Shown here: piece by piece, positions 8,424 through 17,271 of the stretch
Layout of the letters: every line of letters starts with the position of its first letter
Position numbering within the stretch: the stretch's first letter is position 1
Source of the DNA: Promethearchaeota archaeon
GTDB taxonomy: Archaea; Asgardarchaeota; Lokiarchaeia; Sigynarchaeales; SOKP01
Length of the DNA: 42,882 bases
Reading direction: 5' to 3'
NCBI GenBank assembly: GCA_030668025.1
Contig: DAOUUT010000004.1
Span: forward strand, 1-42,882
The notes under the pieces: generated by a model
Databases searched by the model: none
What the model saw: the letters and a program-made list of their open reading frames with translations, nothing else
Told to the model about the DNA's origin: nothing
Program-made: the position numbers and the translations under genes

Positions 8424-10283
8424 TTAACCTTTTATTTCTTTTCCACTATCCATTTTTTTAATGTCTTTTTCTTGGAGTTCTCTTCTCTGTACTTTTCCAG
8501 TTATTGACACGGGGAGTTTTCGAGCGACCTCAATTAGTCTTGGGCTCTTCCATTTCGCCATATTTTCCAAGCACCATTTCTTAATATCTTCAACTTCGAC
8601 ATTCTTACCAACTTTAAACCCTTTCTTTAACACGACCCATGCTTTCACCTTTTCGCCACTGCTTTCGTCGGGTAGTCCTGCTACAGCAACTTGATCTATC
8701 GCAGGATGGTGTCCCATTAATTCCTCGACTTCTTTTGGATATACCGAATGACCCGAAACTTTAATTAGCGATTTCTTCCTATCTCTTATTTCACAGAAAC
8801 CGTGCTCGTCCATAAATCCAATATCTCCCGTAAGTAGCCAGCGTTTTCCGCCCCACATTTTAAGGTTATCTTCCTGTTCCTTTTGTTTTCCTAAATAACC
8901 CAGCATGACTTGAGGTCCTGCAACACAGATCTCACCAGTATGTTCTACGCCAAAATTATTTCTTTCAGGAGTTCCGTCGCAAATTGGTCCAGCGTCAAAA
9001 TTTTCGGAATCGAAAATAGCCCAATCAGTACCTGGGAGGGGTAATCCTAGCTTTCCTGCCTTATTTGGTCCCCAAAATGGTGCTACACTTACTACTGGAG
9101 ATGTTTCTGTTAACCCATAACCAACTCGTATCGGGCAAAAGATGTCTTCAAAAGGAACGCGAACGTAATCGTGGAGTGGTCCCGCACCTTGTGTGGCATA
9201 TTTTAGTTTTTTCGTAAAATCGTACTTCTTGTTATATTCATCAACGCCCATTTCATTTACATAATCGGTCAATCTCTTAAATAGCATCTCAACGCCAGTA
9301 TATATAATACCTTGAGGGGCATCAAGTTTATTTATTGTTTCTGATAAAACATCGTCTGAAGGGGGCTTTGGAAATAGAAGCATTTGCATTCCTAAAGTTA
9401 AAGCTCCCGACATTACGCAAGTAAGGCCGAAGCTGTGGAAGAAGGGAATAGATCCAATTGTTACCATCCCCGGTTGGAGGTTTGTCCACGGTTTAATCAT
9501 ATATAAGTTTGAGGTGAGGTTAGCATGACTAAGCATAGCAACCTTGGGTAACCCCGTTGTTCCACCAGTCATAAGGTATACTGCGGGATCGGTCCATGGG
9601 TCTATATCTACGGTAACATCTTTTGGTTCGGTTTCTTCAATTATTTGTTTCATCCAATAAATCTTATAATCTTCTGTTTCACTAGGAACTTTATCTTTTG
9701 CACTTGGAATTCCGAGTTTTTGGATTGTATCTTCGTCAGCAGTAAAAAAATCTGTAAAATTCGAAGGTATCAAGTACTTTACGCTAGTTTTTGGAAGGAT
9801 AGTAGCAGGTCCAGCGATATATAGCATATCCATTAGTACTAAAACTTTCGCCTTCGTCATAGTTAGGGCATGTAATAACTCCATTGGTTTATATGTAGGA
9901 TTGATGCCTTGTACAATTGCACCAATATATTGACAACCCATATAGGCAACAACAAAATTTATGGAATTAGGAAGATCAATTGCTACGACATCTCCTTTTC
10001 TGATGCCTAACGTATGGTAGAGGAACGTACCAAATTTTTTTCCGTATTCGAATAATTTTCTTAGTTTAACTCTTTCCATATATGGACCATAAGCAAATAT
10101 ACAAATATCGTTATCCCATATTCCATAATCATCGGCAGACTTAATAAACCCCTTCCATAGCGGTGTTATATCAATACCTTCCACATCTTTAAGTTGTTTT
10201 GGAACGCCTTCAGGCCAGTAACCTCCAGTAAACCATATTTTATTTTCGTCGACTAAAAATTCTTTATCATTTAAACTTGTCAT
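8424..10283 (-). CDS. AMP-forming acyl-CoA synthetase (long-chain fatty acid-CoA ligase type)
   Basis: 619 residues of the ANL superfamily. The P-loop TGGTTGLPK lies at 239-247, the GYGLTETSP motif in the middle, the hinge/adenylate motif TGDIGFMD and RDRKKSLIKVSGHSVYP follow, and the C-terminal catalytic lysine is K597 in ITGKVQRREL. It activates a carboxylic acid with ATP to the acyl-adenylate and then the CoA thioester. The length and N-terminal domain fit the FadD-like branch rather than acetyl-CoA synthetase, but chain length cannot be read. The gene runs against the FGGY kinase and is divergent from the Taw2-like gene. Confidence 0.9.
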   Translation of the reverse strand: MTSLNDKEFLVDENKIWFTGGYWPEGVPKQLKDVEGIDITPLWKGFIKSADDYGIWDNDICIFAYGPYMERVKLRKLFEYGKKFGTFLYHTLGIRKGDVVAIDLPNSINFVVAYMGCQYIGAIVQGINPTYKPMELLHALTMTKAKVLVLMDMLYIAGPATILPKTSVKYLIPSNFTDFFTADEDTIQKLGIPSAKDKVPSETEDYKIYWMKQIIEETEPKDVTVDIDPWTDPAVYLMTGGTTGLPKVAMLSHANLTSNLYMIKPWTNLQPGMVTIGSIPFFHSFGLTCVMSGALTLGMQMLLFPKPPSDDVLSETINKLDAPQGIIYTGVEMLFKRLTDYVNEMGVDEYNKKYDFTKKLKYATQGAGPLHDYVRVPFEDIFCPIRVGYGLTETSPVVSVAPFWGPNKAGKLGLPLPGTDWAIFDSENFDAGPICDGTPERNNFGVEHTGEICVAGPQVMLGYLGKQKEQEDNLKMWGGKRWLLTGDIGFMDEHGFCEIRDRKKSLIKVSGHSVYPKEVEELMGHHPAIDQVAVAGLPDESSGEKVKAWVVLKKGFKVGKNVEVEDIKKWCLENMAKWKSPRLIEVARKLPVSITGKVQRRELQEKDIKKMDSGKEIKG

Positions 10284-10324
10284 TTTTTATCCACTAATTT
10301 TTCAGTACCATATTTTATATTTAG

Positions 10325-10347
10325 ATAATAGAAAAATTTTCTATTAT
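10325..10347. repeat. AT-rich palindrome between divergent genes
   Basis: An 11-base arm (10325-10335, ATAATAGAAAA) is perfectly mirrored at 10337-10347 around a single A. It lies in the 150-base region shared by the acyl-CoA synthetase and Taw2-like genes, where an operator would sit. Low complexity makes chance origin possible. Confidence 0.35.
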
Positions 10348-10433
10348 TATAATATGTTTGATATACTATATTATAATAATTTAACTTGATTTGGTTTTAG
10401 TTTGAATTTATTGATTGACAATTTTGAACATTT

Positions 10434-11291
10434 ATGGGATTTAAAGATAACTTCAAGGAAAAGTTAAGAGAAATACTAAGCGACGAGGAGTTGGCCATAC
10501 TTCCGCGAGGTTTTCAAACCATAGGTAGAGTAATAATAATAAGATTAAATCCCGTATTGCTGGATAAAAAAATCCTTATTGCAAAAAAGTATATGGAACT
10601 TTTACCGAGTACTAGATCCGTTTATTTAAACATGGGCAAAATTAAAGGAAAATATAGAACACCCGAAAATATCGTGTTTTTAGTGGGAGAAGATAACCCA
10701 ATTGTAGAACACAAAGAACACGGAGTTATCTATAGATTCGATTTTACTAAGATTATGTTTAGTATGGGAAATCTGAACGAAAGAAAGTTTTTAGCGACAT
10801 TAGTAAAAGAAAATGAGGTAATTGTTGACATGTTCGCGGGTATTGGATACTTTTCTTTGCCAATCGCGAAACATTCGAAGCCAAAAATAATATATAGTAT
10901 AGAACTCAACCTTGAATCCTTTAAATTTTTAACTGAAAATATCAGAATTAATCATCTCGATAATATCATTGTCCCAATTAATGGCGATAGTAAGAGTGAA
11001 GTTATTAAATTGAGTAAATCTGGAGTGAGAGCTGACCGAGTGATTATGGGTGTTTTTCCAGCTCCAAAAGACTTTATTAAAGAGGCTTTAACTCTAATAA
11101 AGGAGAGTGGAACAACCTTTCATTATGAAGGTGTTGCTATGAAAGATAATTACCTAAATTTGTTCAATGAATTTAAAGAAATTGCGGAAGCAAGTAATTA
11201 CAAATGCGAGTTATTATCAAAAAGATTTGTAAAAAGTTATGGTCCACATTTATACCATATCGTTGTCGATATCTTAGTATGTATAGATTGA
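10434..11291 (+). CDS. taw2: Trm5/TYW2-family tRNA G37 modification enzyme, probably Taw2
   Basis: 285 residues. An N-terminal Trm5-like domain (LPRGFQTIGRVIIIRL, 23-38) precedes a Rossmann SAM-binding domain with DMFAGIGYF (132-140) and the acidic E157. Trm5 methyltransferases have an NPP/NLP-type catalytic motif; here the equivalent stretch is RVIMGVFPAP (202-211), without the Asn-Pro, which resembles the TYW2/Taw2 aminocarboxypropyltransferase branch of wybutosine synthesis. Taw2 transfers the aminocarboxypropyl group of SAM onto the imG-14 (4-demethylwyosine) base at position 37 of tRNA-Phe. The ATG start is clear. Trm5 remains the alternative. The gene is separate from its neighbours. 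Confidence 0.78.
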   Translation: MGFKDNFKEKLREILSDEELAILPRGFQTIGRVIIIRLNPVLLDKKILIAKKYMELLPSTRSVYLNMGKIKGKYRTPENIVFLVGEDNPIVEHKEHGVIYRFDFTKIMFSMGNLNERKFLATLVKENEVIVDMFAGIGYFSLPIAKHSKPKIIYSIELNLESFKFLTENIRINHLDNIIVPINGDSKSEVIKLSKSGVRADRVIMGVFPAPKDFIKEALTLIKESGTTFHYEGVAMKDNYLNLFNEFKEIAEASNYKCELLSKRFVKSYGPHLYHIVVDILVCID

Positions 11292-11317
11292 TCTCAATTT
11301 TGATTCTCTATGTTAAA

Positions 11318-11335
11318 TTTAAATAGATTTAAATA
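11318..11335 (+). promoter_or_regulatory. two TATA-like boxes in tandem
   Basis: TTTAAATA occurs at 11318-11325 and again at 11328-11335, about 50-65 bases before the TTG at 11384. The sequence resembles an archaeal TATA box, but AT-rich intergenic DNA gives many such matches. Confidence 0.3.
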
Positions 11336-11383
11336 TTGTTGTGGTGTTATGTAATTACTTAAGATTTTTAATTAGAAAATTTT

Positions 11384-12166
11384 TTGAACCCTAAGGTAGA
11401 GAAAATGTTTTTTCAAGTTCTAAGTGAGTTAGCACAAATTTCAGGCTTAACTGCCTTAATTGCCGTATCATTAGGTTTTCTTTTAGGCATCATTGTTTTG
11501 ATTAAATATTTTAAGACAAAGCAAGTTTTAATCTTTAACTTCTTTTTATGCATCATTTTTACATCATCTCCTTGGTACCCAAGTGGATTAGGATATTTAT
11601 ATTGGATTATCACTGGAGAATTTTTAAGTTACCAAATATATGTTCTTATTGGTACTGTAGGCATACCTATTGCCATACTAGCCTGGCTAAACGTTTATTT
11701 ATCTACTATAAAACCAAAAATGAAGAAGCCAGTACTTATCATATATGGAATATTTTCGATTTTTTTTGAACTATATCTATTCTACTTCCTTCTATTAGCT
11801 CCAGGAGCACCTGTTGATTCATTACTAGGAATTATCATTGACCCAACTAATCCTATGGACATTGATTACAAGGGTTTTGTATTGATATTTTTAGGCGTGA
11901 GTATATTGACATCTTGCATAACCGGGTTTCATTTTGCTCTAAAAACCATGAAAAAAGAAGAATCTCCTGAGATTCGCTGGAAAGGAAGGTTTTTATTGAT
12001 AGCTTTTTTATTTTTTGGAATTTCTGCTATATTTGATGCATTAATTGAGATGGATCCAATTTTATTAGTAATAATGCGAATCATCTTAGCGTTAGCAATG
12101 TTTTTGTTTTACCTTGGATTTATCCTTCCCCGTTGGAGTAAAAAAGTCCTCTCAATTAAGGAATAA
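11384..12166 (+). CDS. 7-TM integral membrane protein, function unknown
   Basis: 260 residues with about seven hydrophobic segments (near 20-40, 48-66, 78-100, 112-138, 163-182, 200-220 and 224-248) and short charged loops; little soluble mass remains except a loop with PTNPMDIDYKG around 148-160. The arrangement resembles the 7-TM sensor-like modules common in Asgard genomes, but no fused kinase or other output domain is present. I do not recognise a named family. The start is TTG at 11384; an ATG at 11405 (MFFQVLSEL) is equally possible. The gene converges with the MFS carrier gene after 20 bases. Confidence 0.6.
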   Translation: MNPKVEKMFFQVLSELAQISGLTALIAVSLGFLLGIIVLIKYFKTKQVLIFNFFLCIIFTSSPWYPSGLGYLYWIITGEFLSYQIYVLIGTVGIPIAILAWLNVYLSTIKPKMKKPVLIIYGIFSIFFELYLFYFLLLAPGAPVDSLLGIIIDPTNPMDIDYKGFVLIFLGVSILTSCITGFHFALKTMKKEESPEIRWKGRFLLIAFLFFGISAIFDALIEMDPILLVIMRIILALAMFLFYLGFILPRWSKKVLSIKE

Positions 12167-12186
12167 CCAACACTTAGTCATACTAT

Positions 12187-13647
12187 TTATTGCTTAGATT
12201 CCTCGATTTTCATTTTGCTTAACGAAGAAGCTCGAATTTTCATTTCCTCGTTTATTTCTAAATAATCTTTTTCGGCTGTAAAGAAAAGTGGAACCCAAAA
12301 GCAAATAGAAATTAGTCCAAAAATTAGCGTGGCCCAAAAAATTGTAGCAGAAAAGCTACCTGTCATAGTAACCACGAGACCGCCAATAACAGCGCCTGAT
12401 GCGCGCCCTATAGTGTCAATAAAGGAGCCCACAGCAATCATAGTACCTCGATTCTCGGGCAGATTTACATCAATAAGAGAACTATACCAGTTAGGACCAA
12501 TACCCATCGTAAAAGCAAGTCCAAGACCTATAAACATACAATAGATTAACCACAAAACCCAAAATACGATGTCATTAACTATTAATGCACCAAAAAAGAA
12601 AGATGAGCTCGTTACATTAGGCGACATCGCAAATGCAAATAAGAGAAATGGTAGGTTTAAAATTGAACAAATTATAGCTACCTTCACCCTACCAGAGAGA
12701 ATTCCATTTTGAACTTTCTTATCTCCCCAATGCGCAAGCCCAAATTGACCAATGATTAACCCTAACACCACCGCAAACAATAACAAAATAATAACCTTGA
12801 AATCAACGACATTAACGCCAATTTCAAGTTGAATATAAGGAAATATATAAGCTACTAATAGTCCAGAAGCAATAACATCGAAAAAGTTAAACATTAAAAA
12901 GAAGTTTGACTTTCTTTTAAAAATAAACTTCAAATCTGAAAATTTAATTTTATATGAATAGCGCATGTCTTCGTCTGTTAAAACATTTTCTAAAGATTTC
13001 TCTTTTGCCGCTCTTTTAGGTTCTACGGTAATAAAAAAATTCAATATAGTAAAAATAAGCGCAATAATTCCCAGGAAAAAGTACGGTAACCGCCATGTGT
13101 GTAAAAATGCGGGATAAGTTATAGCAATATAATTAATCTTCTCAGGAATACTTAACAATTCAATCGCTCCATAGTCAATCGCGTTAAACGCTAAAGCAAT
13201 TGCTCCAGCAACTAGACTTCCAATAGAGGATATTAAACCCCAGAAGGCGAAAGATTTCGAACGAGAATCAGATGAGATTATATCAGCTAAATAAGAAATT
13301 ACAAGGGGAGTTGTTACGCTTACAGCAATCGCAGCAACGATTCTAGCAAGGATTAATTGCCAAAATTCTTCTATAAATATGTGCAATATCGCCGTTATTG
13401 ACCATAAACACCCCGCAAAAATTAAAATCTTTTTTCTTTGTATTAAATCGGTCAAATAACCAAACATTAGTATGGAAACACCATTAACGATGGTATAGAC
13501 GAAAATAATGATCCCTATACTATCAAAATATATACCTAAATCTGCTGCAATTAAAACTTCATTAGGAAGGAATAAAGCACTGTCCATTAAAATGATTAAG
13601 ATTAAAGATAAAAAAAAAAATAACGAAATAATCTCCCTTTTCTTCAT
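12187..13647 (-). CDS. major facilitator superfamily transporter
   Basis: 486 residues with 12 predicted TM helices in two halves, joined by a long cytoplasmic loop around residues 195-230 (EPKRAAKEKSLENV). The conserved loop 2-3 motif is seen as FGYLTDLIQRKKIL at about 62-75. Late helices contain the Gly-rich IDTIGRASGAVIGGLV. The protein should be a secondary active transporter of the inner membrane; the substrate is unknown. The C-terminus is a charged tail. The start is ATG at 13647. It is transcribed away from the truncated gene at 13816, sharing the region 13648-13815. Confidence 0.85.
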   Translation of the reverse strand: MKKREIISLFFFLSLILIILMDSALFLPNEVLIAADLGIYFDSIGIIIFVYTIVNGVSILMFGYLTDLIQRKKILIFAGCLWSITAILHIFIEEFWQLILARIVAAIAVSVTTPLVISYLADIISSDSRSKSFAFWGLISSIGSLVAGAIALAFNAIDYGAIELLSIPEKINYIAITYPAFLHTWRLPYFFLGIIALIFTILNFFITVEPKRAAKEKSLENVLTDEDMRYSYKIKFSDLKFIFKRKSNFFLMFNFFDVIASGLLVAYIFPYIQLEIGVNVVDFKVIILLLFAVVLGLIIGQFGLAHWGDKKVQNGILSGRVKVAIICSILNLPFLLFAFAMSPNVTSSSFFFGALIVNDIVFWVLWLIYCMFIGLGLAFTMGIGPNWYSSLIDVNLPENRGTMIAVGSFIDTIGRASGAVIGGLVVTMTGSFSATIFWATLIFGLISICFWVPLFFTAEKDYLEINEEMKIRASSLSKMKIEESKQ

Positions 13648-13784
13648 TTTTAGCCCACTTGAATAAAATTATAAAATTAATTCTAATTCGTCGCAATCTT
13701 ATAATAACCTTTTCTTTTTTCTAAAGCGATATTTTTAAATTCGCATCGATCAAAACTAATAATTACAGTATTTTTTTAAAAATT

Positions 13785-13797
13785 TTATAATATAAAT
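13785..13797 (+). promoter_or_regulatory. TATA-like box, close to the start (possible leaderless mRNA)
   Basis: TTATAATATAAAT ends about 19 bases before the ATG at 13816 (box centre about 25 bases upstream). An archaeal TATA box sits about 25 bases before the transcription start, so the transcript may begin at or next to the start codon, without a ribosome-binding site. Confidence 0.4.
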
Positions 13798-13815
13798 CGA
13801 AAAAAATGATTGAAA

Positions 13816-14286
13816 ATGTCTGAAGAAAAAATTGAAGCGGAATCAGAAAGAACGGAACAATTACACAAGCGATACGAGTGGCTAGATCAATTCCGAGGAT
13901 TAATTATTATTTTATTGATCGTCTCTGTAATAACTTGGCCGTTATCGGGTGATTTTTTAGGTGGTGTTACTCCAATAGGACCTCCTCTTTTAAACCATGG
14001 TTTTCAATATTATAAAGGATATCCAGCGATAATCACTATTATAGACATCGGTCAACAAATATTCATGTTTATATTAGGGTACACTGGTTTTATTGCATTT
14101 ACTAGTAGAAGAGATAAGAAAGGCATTGGTGAGGCGTGGAAACACGGAATTATAAGGGTTGCTGTTCTATATGGTTTATCCTTATTGGCTGATGGTTTAA
14201 TTGGGGGATTACTTCTTGAAGGCTCTATTCCTTGGGATGAAGTTTTATATAAAGGAACACTAGCAAATCTAATAGAAGAATTATAA
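13816..14286 (+). CDS. short membrane protein resembling the N-terminus of HGSNAT/DUF5009-type acyltransferases, probably truncated
   Basis: 156 residues from the ATG (a TTG at 13810 is also in frame). A charged N-terminus is followed by YEWLDQFRGLIIILLIVSVITW, a re-entry loop with PPLLNHGF, and then DIGQQIFMFILGYTGFIAF and GIIRVAVLYGLSLL: about three TM helices. The LDxFRG opening and this helix pattern match the start of heparan-alpha-glucosaminide N-acetyltransferase-like (DUF5009/YeiB-type) membrane proteins, which normally run to 350-400 residues with 8-11 helices. Here the frame stops after about 40% of that. The downstream 217 bases do not continue it in any frame I could follow, apart from a 16-codon hydrophobic piece at 14369-14419. 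It is either a remnant or a small protein in its own right. Confidence 0.5.
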   Translation: MSEEKIEAESERTEQLHKRYEWLDQFRGLIIILLIVSVITWPLSGDFLGGVTPIGPPLLNHGFQYYKGYPAIITIIDIGQQIFMFILGYTGFIAFTSRRDKKGIGEAWKHGIIRVAVLYGLSLLADGLIGGLLLEGSIPWDEVLYKGTLANLIEEL

Positions 14287-14308
14287 GGTTACTATAATAA
14301 ATGTAAAA

Positions 14309-14336
14309 TTTTTTCTCTACTATTTTATTTTTTTTT
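14309..14336 (+). terminator. oligo-T tracts after the truncated membrane gene
   Basis: Six T at 14309-14314 and a longer T-rich stretch to 14336 follow the stop at 14286. This matches archaeal intrinsic termination. Confidence 0.4.
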
Positions 14337-14503
14337 AAAACTAAATCAATATTTTACAATTTTATAAAATGGAAATATTACTTGGTTTTATTATTCTCTT
14401 TAAGCGAGTAAAGAAGTAAGAATTATACTGTAAAATATATAAAAGTAGAAATTATTATATTTTAGAATAAAATTATTAAAATTATTGCAAAGAAGTATTT
14501 TTT

Positions 14504-15769
14504 ATGAAAAACATAAAAATTGGGTTAGACTATAGTCATAATTCTATGCTAACATTAGAAGCGTCTAGCTATTCGGATTTCACTCAGTTCTTATTTTCAT
14601 CTGCTTATAAATTAGGAAAGATCGAGGCTGGTTTTTACGCGTTAGAGAAAGCACGAATTTACGACGCAATTATTGTATCTATACCTAAGAACATTGACTT
14701 AAAACCGAAAGAAATAGAAGTTTTAGAGGAATACGTAAGAACTGGCGGAAGTTTACTTATTATTGGCTCCCGAGGGGGAGAATATTTAAATAGAACCAAT
14801 ATAAATGAATTAACGAGGAAATTTGGATTTGAATTCGCTACAGATGAAGTTAATGACTCGGTGAATTACATTAATTTGCAGAAAAGACCGTTTTTAACAA
14901 AATTTAAACAACATTATATCACCGAAAACATAAAAAAGATAGTTTTATCAAGCGCCTGTTCGTTAGCAACCTTAGGTTTTGTAGAAGATGAAGAAAATAC
15001 ACAGGTTGAGGTGTTAGTAAGAGGCGGTTTAAACTGTTGGAGGAATAGATTCGAAAAACAGAAATCAACTGAAGAAGATAGTCCTAAGATTCCCTTGCTT
15101 GTTGCCGTTGAATACTTCAAAGGTAAAGTCGTCGCTTTTGGTACATTATCTATATTTTCGTCTCTCGGAAGTGAATATGGGTTTTCTGCTTTTGATAATG
15201 ATATATTAATCACAAATATATTAAGATGGCTCACTTTAGATGTTGACTCCATAGGAAAAGTAATTACTATCGATTTACAAAAAGATTTGTTTTATTGGGC
15301 AAATAATATTGTTAAAGAAAAAAGGTGGGAAAGTTTTTCTGATTTAGTTAATGTTATTCTAAAATATTTTAAAGATAATTATAAATCAATAATGAATGAA
15401 TTAAAAGAAATTCAACAAGAAAGATATCAAAGAAAAAAAGAGCAAAAAGAAGCTGTAAAAGAAGAGGAAAAAGTTTTAGATTTGATACCGAAAAGGAAGA
15501 AAGAAGATTTAGAAGATATCATAAGCGCAATTGAAAATGCTTCAGGAGAAAAATTTGAACGCTCATTTGCGCCAGATGAGGAAGAATTTACAGAAGAAAC
15601 TAAGAAAAGCGCACCAGAAGTATTATCTGAAGAATTACCAGACGATCTTAACGCTTTAACCGTGAAAGAATTGAAAAGTTATAGTAAAAAGCATGAGATT
15701 AACCTCCCAGCTAAAGCTCGAAAAGCTGACATCATTAAGATTATTAATTATGTTTTAGACGAAGATTAA
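14504..15769 (+). CDS. IFT52-like GIFT/GATase1-type domain protein with C-terminal SAP-like domain
   Basis: 421 residues in three parts. Residues 1-245 form a Rossmann-like domain of the GATase1/DUF4350/GIFT type; YVRTGGSLLIIGSRGG followed by TNINELTRKFGFEF closely follows the pattern seen in eukaryotic IFT52 (GG...LL...GEGG...TNINFLLEEFGI). Residues 290-365 are Lys/Glu-rich and probably coiled coil or disordered. Residues 380-421 (LTVKELKSYSKKHEINLP, then KADIIKIINYV) look like a SAP or Rho-N helix-extension-helix domain, usually nucleic-acid-binding. No catalytic Cys-His pair of glutaminases is evident. The ATG is clear. It precedes, on the same strand, a tRNA methyltransferase and endonuclease III. 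The function is unknown. Confidence 0.7.
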   Translation: MKNIKIGLDYSHNSMLTLEASSYSDFTQFLFSSAYKLGKIEAGFYALEKARIYDAIIVSIPKNIDLKPKEIEVLEEYVRTGGSLLIIGSRGGEYLNRTNINELTRKFGFEFATDEVNDSVNYINLQKRPFLTKFKQHYITENIKKIVLSSACSLATLGFVEDEENTQVEVLVRGGLNCWRNRFEKQKSTEEDSPKIPLLVAVEYFKGKVVAFGTLSIFSSLGSEYGFSAFDNDILITNILRWLTLDVDSIGKVITIDLQKDLFYWANNIVKEKRWESFSDLVNVILKYFKDNYKSIMNELKEIQQERYQRKKEQKEAVKEEEKVLDLIPKRKKEDLEDIISAIENASGEKFERSFAPDEEEFTEETKKSAPEVLSEELPDDLNALTVKELKSYSKKHEINLPAKARKADIIKIINYVLDED

Positions 15770-15855
15770 TCTTAACTCAACCTAAAAATAAAAATAACAT
15801 GCTTCTTTTTCAAAATCACAGTAAACCATTTTTAATTAATAAATAGGTTTTATTT

Positions 15856-17259
15856 TTGAATAGGTTTTTATTTGTTTTAGGCTCAAATTGGCAATTGTCT
15901 TTGGCTGAACTTGACAATCTTTTAAAGAATTCACAATTCAAAGGACGAATAACCGATTATTCCGCAAACATCGCGATAGTTGAGTTTGAATCGCTGCAAA
16001 AGAGCAGGTATTACGTAAACGACTTGATGAAAATTCAATATATTTTAGGAGGCTGTCAGAAAATTGCTGAAATCTACGATTTTATCGATATACAGACTAT
16101 ATACGACGGCTTTCCGACTACCGTTGAGAAATTTAAAAAGATTGACTATACTAGAAAGGGAATTTTGAAGGTCATAAACTCCACGCTAAATAAAATATTC
16201 CCAAGAATACAAAATGAAAATATATTTTACGCTGTATCTATCTATCCAAACCTATTTGATGAAGATTATTATTCTGATGTGTTGGTAAAACATTTTCTAC
16301 CTTTTTTGAATAAATCCATTATGAGCTTGTTAAAAGAGAAAGGTGCTGAAAAATCGTTATATTATAAATACCCCGAAGAAAATATTAAAGCGGGTAATTT
16401 AAATCCAATTTTCCCCCATCACTTGATAAAATATGGCTTATTCAATAAGGATCGTGCAGAAATAATCTTTGGTTTTACAGAAGAAGGAGTATATATCGCG
16501 CGTACTTTTACGTGTGACGATCCGAATTTTAAAAAAAAAATTGACGAAGAAAGGCCATTTAAGGAGTTCAAAAGCAGTATTTCGCCAAAATTGGCTATTA
16601 TAATGTTAAATTTTTTAAATTTATTTGAAGAAAGAGAAAATAATGTAATTCTTGATCCATTTGTGGGAAATGGTATTGTTCTTTTATTTGCATTAATAGA
16701 GGATTTTCAAATTTCTGGTTCTGACATTGATGACACCAAAGTTAAGAATACTCTGCGTAATATAAATTGGCTATTAAATGAGCTTGAGGAACCAATTCCA
16801 CATATGTTAAATGAAAGGGTTAAAAAAGCAGATGTTAAGAAATTGTCATCTTCTTTTAACAAGGAATATTTTGACGGGATATGTACGGAGCCAGAATTGG
16901 GCCCTTTTTACAAACAGAAACCCTACTATACAGAAGCCAAAGAGCTTATTGATTCAAAACTAAACTCGATCTATGAAGCTACGTTTAGAGAAGGTTATAA
17001 AGTTTTAAAACCTAACTGTAGAATATGTATCGTATTACCGATCTTTAATACGATTGATGGAGGTGAAGTTCAATTAAGAATTGAAGAAATAGCTATGAGG
17101 CACAACTTTAAACTAGTGCCGATGTTAGATCTAAACAGAATAGCAAATAAATCGAACCGAAAGCTTCAATTTAAGAAAGGACAAGTTAGAGCTATAATCG
17201 ATGCCAAAAAGAATCAAATAATAAAAAGAAAGATTTATGTTTTCGAAAAGATGAGCTGA
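15856..17259 (+). CDS. THUMP-type tRNA (guanine-N2) methyltransferase-like protein (Trm11/Trm-G10 family)
   Basis: 467 residues. The N-terminal half (FLFVLGSNWQLSLAELDNLL onward) fits the ferredoxin-like/THUMP RNA-binding module of Trm11 and archaeal Trm-G10. The C-terminal half is a Rossmann methyltransferase with DPFVGNGIVLLFA (SAM motif I, about 270-282) and GSDIDD. The catalytic NPPY/DPPY motif is replaced by TEPELGPFY, a variant I associate with some archaeal Trm11-like proteins. It probably methylates a guanine in tRNA (position 10 in the known members). The start is TTG; no ATG lies nearby. The gene ends 12 bases before endonuclease III, with which it is likely co-transcribed. Confidence 0.78.
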   Translation: MNRFLFVLGSNWQLSLAELDNLLKNSQFKGRITDYSANIAIVEFESLQKSRYYVNDLMKIQYILGGCQKIAEIYDFIDIQTIYDGFPTTVEKFKKIDYTRKGILKVINSTLNKIFPRIQNENIFYAVSIYPNLFDEDYYSDVLVKHFLPFLNKSIMSLLKEKGAEKSLYYKYPEENIKAGNLNPIFPHHLIKYGLFNKDRAEIIFGFTEEGVYIARTFTCDDPNFKKKIDEERPFKEFKSSISPKLAIIMLNFLNLFEERENNVILDPFVGNGIVLLFALIEDFQISGSDIDDTKVKNTLRNINWLLNELEEPIPHMLNERVKKADVKKLSSSFNKEYFDGICTEPELGPFYKQKPYYTEAKELIDSKLNSIYEATFREGYKVLKPNCRICIVLPIFNTIDGGEVQLRIEEIAMRHNFKLVPMLDLNRIANKSNRKLQFKKGQVRAIIDAKKNQIIKRKIYVFEKMS

Positions 17260-17271
17260 TCTGGATAAAAT

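Noticed and set aside
15770..15855. Possible tRNA or small RNA in the short gap before the Trm11-like gene and in similar AT-rich gaps.
   Set aside because: No cloverleaf, no GGTTCRA-type T-loop and no GC-rich island were found in any gap of the window.
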